In this document: positions 13,123 through 20,249 of the stretch, one piece after another | Layout: each line of letters opens with the position of its first letter | Numbering within the stretch: the stretch's first letter is position 1 | Origin: an uncultured Clostridia bacterium | GTDB lineage: Bacteria; Bacillota; Clostridia; Oscillospirales; Oscillospiraceae | DNA: 20,753 nucleotides | Assembly (NCBI GenBank): GCA_937907715.1 | Contig: CALERM010000097.1 | Span: 1 to 20,753, forward strand | Direction: 5' to 3' | Position numbers and translations under genes: made by a program | Notes under the pieces: model-generated | Seen by the model: the letters and a program-made list of their open reading frames with translations, nothing else | Database searches by the model: none | Told to the model about the DNA's origin: nothing

Positions 13123-13772
13123 GCCTTCTTCCCCCTCTGGTTGATCGTTCTCGGATACGCGACCTTTTCATAGCCCTTGTCGGGGCGCGTCATGGTGAGC
13201 TTGTCGAGCTGCCCGAGCTGCTCGAGGCGCTTGTAGATCTGAATCCAGGCGCAGTCATTTTCGGGGTTGACCTCGCACTTGCCGTTCTTCTGTCCGCCGC
13301 ACGGACCGTTGACCAGACTCTTGGCGCACTGGGTGATGGGACAGATTGCGCCGGTTGTGCCGAGCACGCAGTCGCCGCACATCTTGCAAGCCTCTTCCCA
13401 GATGCCCACGCGCGCGACCTCGCCGAGGAACATGGTGTTGTTGGCGGGGTAGACGGGAATGCCGGTGCAGTTTTTGGCGATGGTCTGCACGCCATCGCCG
13501 CAGGACATGCACACGATGCACTCGGGCGCCGCGCTTGATATTGCCTTACATTTGGCGCGCACGCCGAGCTTCATGCAGCACGCATCCGCCACATCGGTTA
13601 TGACGACGGTCTTGCCCGCTTCTTCAAGCGCCTGCTTCATCGCTTCGACCTCCGGCGCGCCGCCGGTCTGACAGGTGGAGGCGCACAGCCCGCAGCCGAT
13701 GACCGCGACGGTTTTCGCCTCGCCGACCAGCGCCAGAACCTCCTCCAGAGGCTTTTTCTGTGTAATAATCAT
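13119..13772 (-). CDS. metV: methylenetetrahydrofolate reductase zinc/Fe-S partner subunit MetV
   Basis: The 217-residue protein matches the MetV family (methylene-THF reductase C-terminal domain), which binds MetF and, in studied acetogens, carries zinc and an iron-sulphur centre. It is cysteine-rich in clusters: GCGLCASTCQTGG (about 26-38), ACCMKLGVRAKC, CIVCMSCGDG, and CKMCGDC followed by CPITQCAKSLVNGPCGG and GKCEVN. The start is ATG 13772 with AGGAG nine bases upstream; the longer in-frame ORF to 14021 crosses the promoter and reads as non-coding. It comes first in a two-gene unit with metF and has a good promoter about 75 nt upstream. Confidence 0.88.
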   Translation of the reverse strand: MIITQKKPLEEVLALVGEAKTVAVIGCGLCASTCQTGGAPEVEAMKQALEEAGKTVVITDVADACCMKLGVRAKCKAISSAAPECIVCMSCGDGVQTIAKNCTGIPVYPANNTMFLGEVARVGIWEEACKMCGDCVLGTTGAICPITQCAKSLVNGPCGGQKNGKCEVNPENDCAWIQIYKRLEQLGQLDKLTMTRPDKGYEKVAYPRTINQRGKKA

Positions 13773-13847
13773 GAGATGTAACTCCTTATTTTTTATCTGC
13801 GCGCCGCCCGTGCTGCCCGCTTGCCGTCCGGCGCTATCTCCAGAGCT

Positions 13848-13876
13848 ATCATATCGTAATTCCGGACGGAAATCAA
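13848..13876 (-). promoter_or_regulatory. sigma-A promoter of metV-metF
   Basis: On the minus strand TTGATT (13876-13871) is followed after 17 nt by TATGAT (13853-13848). The expected start is near 13841, giving a leader of about 70 nt to the metV ATG. The leader is GC-rich and too short for a typical SAM riboswitch. Confidence 0.65.
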
Positions 13877-13978
13877 CGGGCTTTCCCGCCAGAAAATGCC
13901 GGTTTGTTTTGTGTTTTTCACCGAAATGCACCGCGCTGCACCGGAATGCCGATTTTCGCGTGTGTCTGCGCAGAACGG

Positions 13979-14007
13979 TTGCATTTTCGTGCATTTTGTG
14001 GTATTTT
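13979..14007 (+). promoter_or_regulatory. possible promoter of the DUF2207 gene
   Basis: TTGCAT (13979-13984) and TATTTT (14002-14007) are 17 nt apart. The -10 is weaker than in the other promoters of the window. It would start transcription near 14014, leaving a 30-45 nt leader, and it is divergent from the metV promoter. Confidence 0.45.
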
Positions 14008-14047
14008 GTTGAGGAATACACCAGATATCATAACGCTTCGAAGTGAG

Positions 14048-15730
14048 GTGGAGAAAACGAAACGACTGATCACGCTGCTTCTGGCGGTTTTATGCGCGCT
14101 GGCGCTCTGCGTTCCGGCGCTTGCCGCAGATACAACCGTCATTACCGATATGAAAACCGACTGCACGGTCGACGCGGCGGGCAACTGCCAGATCATCCAG
14201 ACCGTCACCATCGACATTGCCGGCACGGAGGACACGCTCGAGCTTCCGCTGGCGGCAAACGCGAAAAAAATCAGCGTCGCGGGCTACAAATACAAAAAAA
14301 CGACGCAGGACGGCTACACCGTTCTGGTTTTATCCTCCAACGGCGGCTTCTCCGGCAGCCGCACCTTTACCATCAGCTACAGCATCTCCGGGCTTGTTAC
14401 CGAGGAGGATAAGGTACAGACTCTGAACCTGCCGCTGCTTGCGCCCAAGTGGAACTGGGCAATCAACAACTACGATTTTACCATCTCGCTTCCCGCCGCC
14501 TTTGAGAGCTACCCGGCGTTTACCAGCGGATACTACGGCGATGTGATTGAAGACTACATGAGCTTCACCGTCCGCGAGGGAATGATCGGCGGCACGGTCA
14601 CGACCGCGCTGCGCGACCACGAGTCTCTTTCCATGACGCTCACCGTCGGCGAGGGCTACTTTGCGGGCAAATACGCCAGCTGGTCGTCCGGCTGGGTAGA
14701 GACGGCGCTTGTGATGGTCTTCAGTGCGCTCGCGCTTTTGTACTGGGCGCTGACGCTTCGCTCGAAGCGGCTTTCGGTTTCCAGCCGCGCAGCGCCGCCG
14801 GACGCCGCGCTGCCGTGCGATCTGCCGTACCTGCTTGCGGGCGGCGTGCCGGACTTCAACATGCTCATCTGCCACTGGGCGGCGCTCGGATACCTGACCA
14901 TCGAGATGGATGAAAAGGGACATGTCCTGCTGCACCGGCAGGTGATCATGGGCAACGAGCGAAAGCGGCTCGAGGTCAAGATTTTCTCGGCGCTTTTCTC
15001 GCGCGGCGACGTGTGCGACGGGGCAAGCCTTGTCTATAAAACCACCGCGCAGCATGCCATGCGCGCCATCCGGCGCTACTGGGACCGGCGGCTTTACGCG
15101 CGTTCGAGCGGCAACGTCAAAATCATGCAGGCGCTGTGCGCAATTGCGGCAAGCATTGCGTCTCTTGCCGTCATGAGCCAGCTGCTGCCAAGCATGCCCG
15201 CGCGGGGGCTGGTCCTGTTTGTGTGCATGCTGGCGGGACTGGCGTTAAGCGTTCTTATTTCGCGCATGCCGCGTTCTTACTACCTGGGCAATATTCCGGC
15301 GATGATTCTTTCTGCCGCGTGCGCGCTGGCGCTTCTGATTGCGGGGCAGCTTTCCGGCGCAGGGCTTGCGATGCTTGTCGCGGTCGCGATGAGCTTTGTG
15401 TGCGGACTTCTCACGCTGCACGGCGGCAGGCGCACCGAGCTCGGCGCGCAGCTCATTTCCCAGAGCCTCGGCTTCCGCAAGGGACTCGAGAAGCTCTCCG
15501 AGCGCCATGTGGCAATGCTTTTATCGCGCGACGGGCAGTATTTTTACAAGCTGCTTCCCTATGCGCAGGCGCTTCACATGGGCGCGGACTTTGCAAGACG
15601 CTTTGGCGACTCTGAGATGGAGCCGTGCGAGTGGTACGTCACGCGCGTTCCCGCGGCGCGGACCGCTGCGGAGTTTTATAACCAGCTGCGTCCGGCGCTC
15701 GAGATGCTCGAGCTTTCCATCCGCAAATAA
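14048..15730 (+). CDS. DUF2207-type predicted membrane protein with signal peptide
   Basis: About 560 residues. A signal peptide (KRLITLLLAVLCALALCVPALAA) is followed by an extracellular beta-rich domain (about 28-205) and a single membrane segment near ALVMVFSALALLYWALTL. A cytoplasmic part follows, then four hydrophobic segments (about 355-480), and a C-terminal region with GFRKGLEKLSERHVAMLLS and YFYKLLPYAQALHMG. That order and the LLPYA motif fit the DUF2207 family, which has no settled function. The start is uncertain. GTG 14048 is the only usual start near the signal peptide but has no ribosome site. A GAGGTG (14045-14050) overlaps it and is ideally spaced for ACG 14057, which would give a typical KRLITLLL N-terminus. 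It is a single-gene unit with a terminator beyond it. Confidence 0.78.
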   Translation: MEKTKRLITLLLAVLCALALCVPALAADTTVITDMKTDCTVDAAGNCQIIQTVTIDIAGTEDTLELPLAANAKKISVAGYKYKKTTQDGYTVLVLSSNGGFSGSRTFTISYSISGLVTEEDKVQTLNLPLLAPKWNWAINNYDFTISLPAAFESYPAFTSGYYGDVIEDYMSFTVREGMIGGTVTTALRDHESLSMTLTVGEGYFAGKYASWSSGWVETALVMVFSALALLYWALTLRSKRLSVSSRAAPPDAALPCDLPYLLAGGVPDFNMLICHWAALGYLTIEMDEKGHVLLHRQVIMGNERKRLEVKIFSALFSRGDVCDGASLVYKTTAQHAMRAIRRYWDRRLYARSSGNVKIMQALCAIAASIASLAVMSQLLPSMPARGLVLFVCMLAGLALSVLISRMPRSYYLGNIPAMILSAACALALLIAGQLSGAGLAMLVAVAMSFVCGLLTLHGGRRTELGAQLISQSLGFRKGLEKLSERHVAMLLSRDGQYFYKLLPYAQALHMGADFARRFGDSEMEPCEWYVTRVPAARTAAEFYNQLRPALEMLELSIRK

Positions 15731-15736
15731 AATTAG

Positions 15737-15761
15737 CCCGCCGCACCGATGGTGCGGCGGG
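15737..15761. terminator. convergent terminator between DUF2207 and Rrf2 genes
   Basis: CCCGCCGCACC (15737-15747) and GGTGCGGCGGG (15751-15761) form a perfect 11-bp stem with a GAT loop. On the minus strand it is followed by CTAATTTTATTT, and on the plus strand by AATTT. It starts six bases after the DUF2207 stop codon and lies 11 bases beyond the Rrf2 stop codon. Confidence 0.85.
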
Positions 15762-15772
15762 AATTTGCATGT

Positions 15773-16183
15773 TTACGGTTTTTTCATGTGCAGGACATCC
15801 AGCAGCGTAAAGCCTGCGAGGTAATTGCGGACCGTCTCGTCGAGTCCCTGCCACAGAGGATACGTGCTGCACGCGGCGGAGTTTTCGCAGCTCTGTCCCG
15901 CCTCGAGGCATGCCACCGGCGCGAGCGTGCCTTCCGTGAGGCACAGAATGTCATAGACCGAGTACGCCTCCGGCGCTTTTGCCAGCTTATAGCCGCCGCC
16001 CTTGCCGCGCAGAGCGCGCAGCATCCCCGCCTTGCTCAGAACCGAGAGGATGCTCTCTAAATATTTTTCAGAAATATGCTGCCGCGCGGCAATTGCGGCA
16101 AGGGGAATGTAGCCGTCCTGCATATGCCCGGCAAGGTCCAGCATCACGCGCAGGGCGTAGCGCCCTTTGGTGGAAATCATCAT
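15773..16183 (-). CDS. Rrf2 family transcriptional regulator, IscR-like
   Basis: The 136-residue protein begins MISTKGRYALRVMLDLA, the Rrf2 N-terminal helix. It has the winged-helix recognition region ISEKYLESILSVLSKAGMLRALRGKGGGYKLA in two conserved blocks. Three cysteines (Cys92, Cys99, Cys105) lie in the C-terminal loop, spaced as in IscR-type members that bind a [2Fe-2S] cluster, so it probably senses Fe-S status or oxidative/nitrosative stress. No isc, suf or cysteine-biosynthesis gene is adjacent. It faces a MATE-yfbR unit across 128 nt. A perfect inverted repeat overlaps its -10 box, suggesting autoregulation. ATG 16183 has GGGAG eight bases upstream; ATG 16180 is an alternative. CymR- or NsrR-like roles cannot be excluded. 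Confidence 0.88.
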   Translation of the reverse strand: MMISTKGRYALRVMLDLAGHMQDGYIPLAAIAARQHISEKYLESILSVLSKAGMLRALRGKGGGYKLAKAPEAYSVYDILCLTEGTLAPVACLEAGQSCENSAACSTYPLWQGLDETVRNYLAGFTLLDVLHMKKP

Positions 16184-16200
16184 AGGAATCGCTCCCTTCT

Positions 16201-16227
16201 TTTAACCTACTATACTACAGGGTTAAA
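16201..16227. promoter_or_regulatory. inverted repeat, candidate operator of the Rrf2 regulator
   Basis: TTTAACC (16201-16207) and GGTTAAA (16221-16227) are perfect 7-bp arms with a 13-bp spacer, 27 bp in total, a size suited to a dimeric winged-helix protein. The -10 box of the regulator promoter (16209-16214) lies between the arms, so binding would block RNA polymerase. The rightward MATE promoter starts 25 bp away. Confidence 0.5.
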
Positions 16228-16237
16228 GGTTTGGCAA
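16209..16237 (-). promoter_or_regulatory. sigma-A promoter of the Rrf2 regulator gene
   Basis: On the minus strand TTGCCA (16237-16232) is followed after 17 nt by TATAGT (16214-16209). The leader would be about 20 nt. The -10 is embedded in the inverted repeat 16201-16227. Confidence 0.75.
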
Positions 16238-16251
16238 GTGGAAAGCTCTGT

Positions 16252-16280
16252 TTTACTTTCGCCTTTTTCTGTGATAGAAT
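16252..16280 (+). promoter_or_regulatory. sigma-A promoter of the MATE-yfbR unit
   Basis: TTTACT (16252-16257) and TAGAAT (16275-16280) are 17 nt apart. The expected start near 16287 leaves a 25-nt leader with GGAG seven bases before the ATG at 16312. It is divergent from the regulator promoter, with 15 bp between the two -35 boxes (16237 and 16252). Confidence 0.65.
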
Positions 16281-16311
16281 AAAATTTACTTTGATACACA
16301 GGAGACGTGGC

Positions 16312-17649
16312 ATGACAAAGGACATGACCCGGGGTACGCCCTGGAAGCTGATTGTGCAGTTTGCGCTGCCGATCATGGCAGGCAACCTCTTACAGCAGCT
16401 CTATAACACCGCCGACACCATCATCGTCGGCAACTTTAATTCCCAGCAGGCGCTCTCCGCCGTCGGCTCCTGCGCGTCGTTGACGGCGCTTTTTACGGCG
16501 CTTGCCATCGGCTTTTCCGTCGGTGCGGGCGTGCTGATCTCGCAGTATTTTGGTGCAAACCGGCTGGAAGATCTGCGGCGCTACGCGGCGTCGTCGATCA
16601 TTCTGATGCTGGCGCTGGGGCTTCTGATGTCCGTCCTCGGCTTTTGCAGCGCGGAGCTGTTTCTGGAAAAATTTCTGGGCACGCCGCAGACGCTTCTGCC
16701 GCAGGCGGCGCTGTACTTTCAAATTTACGCCGTCGGTCTGATCTTCCAGTTCGGCTATAATATTGCGGCGGCAATTCTGCGCGCGCTCGGAGACAGCAAG
16801 GCGACGCTGTATTTTCTGCTGGTCTCGTCGCTTCTCAACGTCGTGCTGGACCTTCTGTTCGTGGCAGGGTTTCACATGGGCGTCGCCGGCGCGGCAATTG
16901 CGACGGTGCTGTCGCAGCTTGCCTCGTGCGTCGTGGGCTTTTCCTACATGCGCAGGCGCTATGAGCTGCTGCGCTTTTCTGCCCGCGAGCTGCGGCTCGA
17001 CCGGACTGCCGCGGCGCGGGTGCTTCAGATCGGCGCGCCGATGGCTTTGCAGCAGTCGATTGTCTCATGCGGCTTTCTGTTTTTGCAGAAGCTCGTCAAT
17101 CTCTTCGGCGAGCGCATGATTGCGTCCTATACCGTTGCCAGCCGGATGGAAAACATCCTGATGATTCCGATCATCGGCATCCAGAACACGATGGCGACCT
17201 ACGCCGGACAGAACATGGGCGCGCGCCAGCCGGAGCGCGTGTCAAAAGGACTGGGGCAGGGCGTTCTGGTGTCGCTTCTGATGACGGCGGCGCTTTGCCT
17301 CTGCCAGTTTGCCGGGCGCAGCTTCATCGTCGGTGCGTTCAGGCTGGATGAAGCGGCGGCTGGCATCTGCTGTCAGCACCTGCTTGCCTCGGCGCTCACG
17401 ATGCCGGTTTTCGCGGTCTATTTCCCCGCCAACGGTATGTTCCAGGGCGTGGGCGAGGGGTTCCACGCAACGTTTTACGCGCTCATGGCGCTGGGACTTC
17501 GCGTCGTGTTCGCCTACTGCCTGTACCAGACGGCGTTCGGCTATACGGCAATCTGGTGGAGTCAGGGTATGGCTTGGACACTGACGCTTCTTACCTGCTA
17601 TGCGCATTTCTTCCGTGGCAAATGGAAGGAAAGATCTTTGGTCCAGTAA
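16312..17649 (+). CDS. MATE family efflux transporter (second copy, different branch)
   Basis: A 445-residue protein with about twelve hydrophobic segments. MATE motifs seen: MTRGTPWKLIVQFALPIMAG at the N-terminus, QQLYNTADTIIVGNF, FSVGAGVLISQYFGA, and in the second half MIPIIGIQNTMATYAGQNMG then ARQPERVSKG. It is only distantly similar to the MATE protein at 1558-2931: the entry motif and the GQNMGA versus NYGAGD loops differ, so this is not a recent duplication. Substrate unknown. ATG 16312 has GGAG seven bases upstream. yfbR follows after 12 nt, so they share a transcript. Its promoter lies next to the candidate Rrf2 operator. Confidence 0.9.
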   Translation: MTKDMTRGTPWKLIVQFALPIMAGNLLQQLYNTADTIIVGNFNSQQALSAVGSCASLTALFTALAIGFSVGAGVLISQYFGANRLEDLRRYAASSIILMLALGLLMSVLGFCSAELFLEKFLGTPQTLLPQAALYFQIYAVGLIFQFGYNIAAAILRALGDSKATLYFLLVSSLLNVVLDLLFVAGFHMGVAGAAIATVLSQLASCVVGFSYMRRRYELLRFSARELRLDRTAAARVLQIGAPMALQQSIVSCGFLFLQKLVNLFGERMIASYTVASRMENILMIPIIGIQNTMATYAGQNMGARQPERVSKGLGQGVLVSLLMTAALCLCQFAGRSFIVGAFRLDEAAAGICCQHLLASALTMPVFAVYFPANGMFQGVGEGFHATFYALMALGLRVVFAYCLYQTAFGYTAIWWSQGMAWTLTLLTCYAHFFRGKWKERSLVQ

Positions 17650-17661
17650 AGGAGACAGAAC

Positions 17662-18237
17662 ATGCAGTATAAATTTTTCGCGCTCATCTCGCGCATGCGC
17701 TACATCGCCCGCTGGGGACTCATGCGCAACACCTTTCAGGAAAACATTCAGGAGCACAGCCACATGGTCGCCGTTCTGGCACATGCGCTGGCGCTGATCG
17801 AGCGGGACATTCTGGGCGGCACGGCAGACCCGGACCGCTGCGCGACGGCGGCGCTGTTCCACGACGCATCGGAGATTCTGACCGGCGATCTGCCGACGCC
17901 CATCAAGTATTTTAACCCCGAAATCAAAAAGGCGTACAAGCAGGTCGAGGCGGTCAGCTGCGAAAAGCTTCTGGGGCTTCTTCCGCAGGAGCTGCAGAAA
18001 AGCTACGAGCCGCTGCTGTTTGAGTCGGACGAGACTGTTTGCGTGATCGTCAAGGCGGCGGATAAGCTCTCGGCATATTTAAAGTGCGTCGAGGAGCTGA
18101 AGGCGGGAAACTCGGAGTTCACGCAGGCGGAAAAGCAGACCTGTCAGGCGCTTCGTGATATGCAGCTTCCGTGCCTCGATTATTTCATGGAGCACTTCCT
18201 GGACAGCTTCCGGCTGACGCTCGACGAGCTTGAATAA
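17662..18237 (+). CDS. yfbR: YfbR-type 5'-deoxynucleotidase (HD domain)
   Basis: YfbR removes the 5'-phosphate from deoxyribonucleoside monophosphates (EC 3.1.3.89), balancing dNMP pools. The 191-residue protein follows E. coli YfbR closely. The substrate-contact Arg-Trp pair is in RYIARWGLMRN (Arg17, Trp18). The HD metal site is EHSH (His32), FHDASEILTGDLPTPIKYF (His67, Asp68, with Glu71) and VKAADKLSAYLKC (Asp134). The C-terminal LDYFMEHFLDSFRLTLDELE also matches. GGAG lies ahead of the ATG, 12 nt after the MATE gene. A terminator follows 8-42 bases after the stop. Confidence 0.93.
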   Translation: MQYKFFALISRMRYIARWGLMRNTFQENIQEHSHMVAVLAHALALIERDILGGTADPDRCATAALFHDASEILTGDLPTPIKYFNPEIKKAYKQVEAVSCEKLLGLLPQELQKSYEPLLFESDETVCVIVKAADKLSAYLKCVEELKAGNSEFTQAEKQTCQALRDMQLPCLDYFMEHFLDSFRLTLDELE

Positions 18238-18244
18238 ACACGCA

Positions 18245-18279
18245 TGCGCGCAGGCACTGCCTGCGCGCACGCTCTTTTT
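18245..18279 (+). terminator. rho-independent terminator after yfbR
   Basis: TGCGCGCAGGC (18245-18255) pairs perfectly with GCCTGCGCGCA (18259-18269) over a 3-nt loop, with TTTTT at 18275-18279. The gap of five bases between stem and U run is slightly long. The converging D-serine dehydratase gene ends nine bases further on and has no separate terminator visible. Confidence 0.8.
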
Positions 18280-18287
18280 GACAGATT

Positions 18288-19634
18288 TTATTGGAAAATC
18301 AGAGGCGTCGTGCCGAGATCTTCGGGGGTGGTTTTTGTTTGCAGCATGCTCTGCCGCTCCTGCTCGGGAACAAGGCTGCCGCCGGTTGCCCAGACGATGT
18401 GCGTCGCATTGCACAGCGCCGGATGCAGCGACTCGGGCGCAAGACCTGCCGCGCACGCGCGCGCCAGCTGGACATAGCTGTGAAAGCCCGCGCAGGCAGA
18501 CGGCTCGATGAAAATATTCTCTGTCTCCCAGAGCTTTTTCTGATATCGGAACAGCGCGCGGTCGTGCACGGTCGCCTCGCAGGAGACAAGCTCGCGCGTC
18601 GCCCGCGCCACAAGCCCGGACGGTCGTCCGACCGCCAGACCGTCCGCCGCTGTTTTGCCGCTCAAGCCCACGTCCGCGCAGCAGATGTCCTCCATTCTGC
18701 CCGTGCCGAGCCCCAGCAGCATGCAGGGCGCTTGCGTCGGCTCGACGTAGCAGCAGATCACGTTGTCGCCATACAGCTTTTTCAGCCCGTAGCAGATGCC
18801 GCCCGGCGCGCCGCCGACGCCGCAGGGCAGATACACGACCAGCGGGTGCGCATCGTCTACCGGAATCTGCATTGCCTCCAGCTGCTTCTGCAGCCGCTTC
18901 GCCGCGACCGCATAACCCAGAAACAGGTCCTGCGACTGTTCGTCGTCGACAAAATAGGCGCGCTTGTCCTGAGACGCCAGCCTGCGCCCTGCCGCGACTG
19001 CCGCAGAGTAGTCGGAGGCGTATTCGCGCACCTCCACGCCGCGGCTGCGCAGCAGATCCTTTTTCCACTGCCTGGCGTCGGCAGACATATGAACGCAGGT
19101 CTGAAAGCCGAGCGCCGCGCCGATGACGCCGACGCTGAGCCCCAGATTGCCGGTCGAGCCGACATGCAGCGAGTACGTCCCGAAAAACGCCCGAAAATCG
19201 GGATCTGCAAAGCGTGTGTAGGACTCGCCGGGCTGCAACATCCCGTGTTCGAGCGCAAGCGTTTCCGCATGGTGCAGAATCTCATAAATACCGCCGCGCG
19301 CCTTGACGGAGCCTGCTGCCGCCAGATGGCTGTCCATCTTGAGAAGCAGCTTGCCGACCGGCGCTTCAGGGCACGGCTCGCAGAGCCATTCGTGCATGCC
19401 GGGTATTTCGCGCAGCGGAGACTCGATCAGACCGTGCGTTTTGATGGTCTCGGGGAATTTCAGCTCCAGAAACGGCGCAAAGCGCGCAAGCCTTGCCTCC
19501 GCGTCCTCGATCTGCGCCGCAGAAAAGGGGAGCGACGCTTCGACCTCGCGATAGGGCTTTTTCTCCGGATTTACCCAGAAAATTTCCTCGCCGCGCCCGA
19601 CGGCGCTGCAAAATGCCGCTTGTTCGTAGCTCAT
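18288..19634 (-). CDS. dsdA: D-serine ammonia-lyase (D-serine dehydratase)
   Basis: A PLP enzyme that converts D-serine to pyruvate and ammonia (EC 4.3.1.18), used for detoxification or as a carbon and nitrogen source. The 448-residue length fits DsdA. The PLP-lysine motif is LLKMDSHLAAAGSVKARGGI, with Lys111 as the Schiff-base residue. The phosphate-binding loop is HVGSTGNLGLSVGVIGA. Also present are CVHMSADARQWKKDLLRSRG, VVYLPCGVGGAPGGICYGLK, EPTQAPCMLLGLGTG and TAADGLAVGRPSGLV, all typical of DsdA rather than threonine or diaminopropionate lyases. ATG 19634 has GGAGG six bases upstream; the 47-residue extension in frame belongs to the nitroreductase region. It is probably co-transcribed with the nitroreductase 29 nt upstream. 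No DsdC or DsdX gene is adjacent. Confidence 0.94.
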   Translation of the reverse strand: MSYEQAAFCSAVGRGEEIFWVNPEKKPYREVEASLPFSAAQIEDAEARLARFAPFLELKFPETIKTHGLIESPLREIPGMHEWLCEPCPEAPVGKLLLKMDSHLAAAGSVKARGGIYEILHHAETLALEHGMLQPGESYTRFADPDFRAFFGTYSLHVGSTGNLGLSVGVIGAALGFQTCVHMSADARQWKKDLLRSRGVEVREYASDYSAAVAAGRRLASQDKRAYFVDDEQSQDLFLGYAVAAKRLQKQLEAMQIPVDDAHPLVVYLPCGVGGAPGGICYGLKKLYGDNVICCYVEPTQAPCMLLGLGTGRMEDICCADVGLSGKTAADGLAVGRPSGLVARATRELVSCEATVHDRALFRYQKKLWETENIFIEPSACAGFHSYVQLARACAAGLAPESLHPALCNATHIVWATGGSLVPEQERQSMLQTKTTPEDLGTTPLIFQ

Positions 19635-19663
19635 GGTGTACCTCCTGCTTGTTTTTGGAAGGG

Positions 19664-20188
19664 TCAGACCGTGACGATATAGTCCGCCTTGCGCGGCGCG
19701 GGCGCGGGAAGACTGCCCTTGACGTAGCCGAGGATGCAGTTGCCGACGCCGACGTAGGTTTCCTCGATTCCCCACGCGGTCTTCAGCGCCTTTCCTTCCC
19801 CGGTTTCAAACGCCTCTTTCGCGCGGTTGATCCAGCATGAGCCGAGCCCGATGGAGGAAGCGGCAAGCAGCATCGTGCCGAGGACCAGCGAGCCGTCGGG
19901 TACATGCGTGGGAACGGTCGAGTCAGCAAAGACCACCAGCACCGTCGGCGCGCCGTAGAACGGGTGCGCGTCGGGATTGCCGAGAATGGCGGCGTTCATG
20001 CGCTCGAGCTTCGCGATGGTATCCTTGTCCTGCACGACGACGATTTTCACCGCCTGCCTGCCCATGCCGGTGGGCGCCCAGGTGCCTGCGTGCGTGACGG
20101 CGCTGAGCTCCTCGGGCAAGATCTGTCTTTCTTCATAGCTGCGGCAGCTTCTGCGCGCTTCGATTGCCTGTAAAACCTCGTTTGTCAT
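19664..20188 (-). CDS. nitroreductase family protein (FMN-dependent)
   Basis: The 174-residue protein opens EAIEARRSCRSYEERQI-style (seen as AIEARRSCRSYEERQILPEE), the FMN-phosphate binding segment of small nitroreductases. TWAPTGMGRQAVKIVVVQD supplies the second flavin contact, and GTMLLAASSIGLGSCWINRAKE the helix before the FMN loop. It ends with GYVKGSLPAPAPRKADY, the usual terminal motif. Such enzymes reduce nitro groups, quinones or flavins with NAD(P)H; the natural substrate is not predictable. AGGAG lies seven bases before the ATG. It lies 61 nt after birA and 29 nt before dsdA on the same strand. Confidence 0.9.
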   Translation of the reverse strand: MTNEVLQAIEARRSCRSYEERQILPEELSAVTHAGTWAPTGMGRQAVKIVVVQDKDTIAKLERMNAAILGNPDAHPFYGAPTVLVVFADSTVPTHVPDGSLVLGTMLLAASSIGLGSCWINRAKEAFETGEGKALKTAWGIEETYVGVGNCILGYVKGSLPAPAPRKADYIVTV

Positions 20189-20249
20189 GAAAAAGCTCCT
20201 TTCAAAAATTCAGTACGTCCAAAAGCGTCAGCTTTTTTTGGCAATGAAA

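Noticed and set aside
13773..13841. Possible SAM or other riboswitch ahead of metV-metF
   Set aside because: The leader is only about 70 nt, and I see neither the conserved cores nor a terminator/antiterminator pair.
13773..14021. An 83-residue N-terminal extension of MetV
   Set aside because: It crosses the metV promoter and reads as basic, non-homologous sequence, while ATG 13772 has a good ribosome site and starts a typical MetV.
1558..17649. The two MATE genes as a recent duplication
   Set aside because: Their motifs and N-termini differ (NYGAGD versus QNMGA loops) and the similarity is only family-level.
20221..20236. AAAAGC-GTCA-GCTTTT hairpin downstream of birA as a terminator
   Set aside because: There are only six pairs, four of them A-T, and no separate U tract on the minus strand; it is too weak to call.
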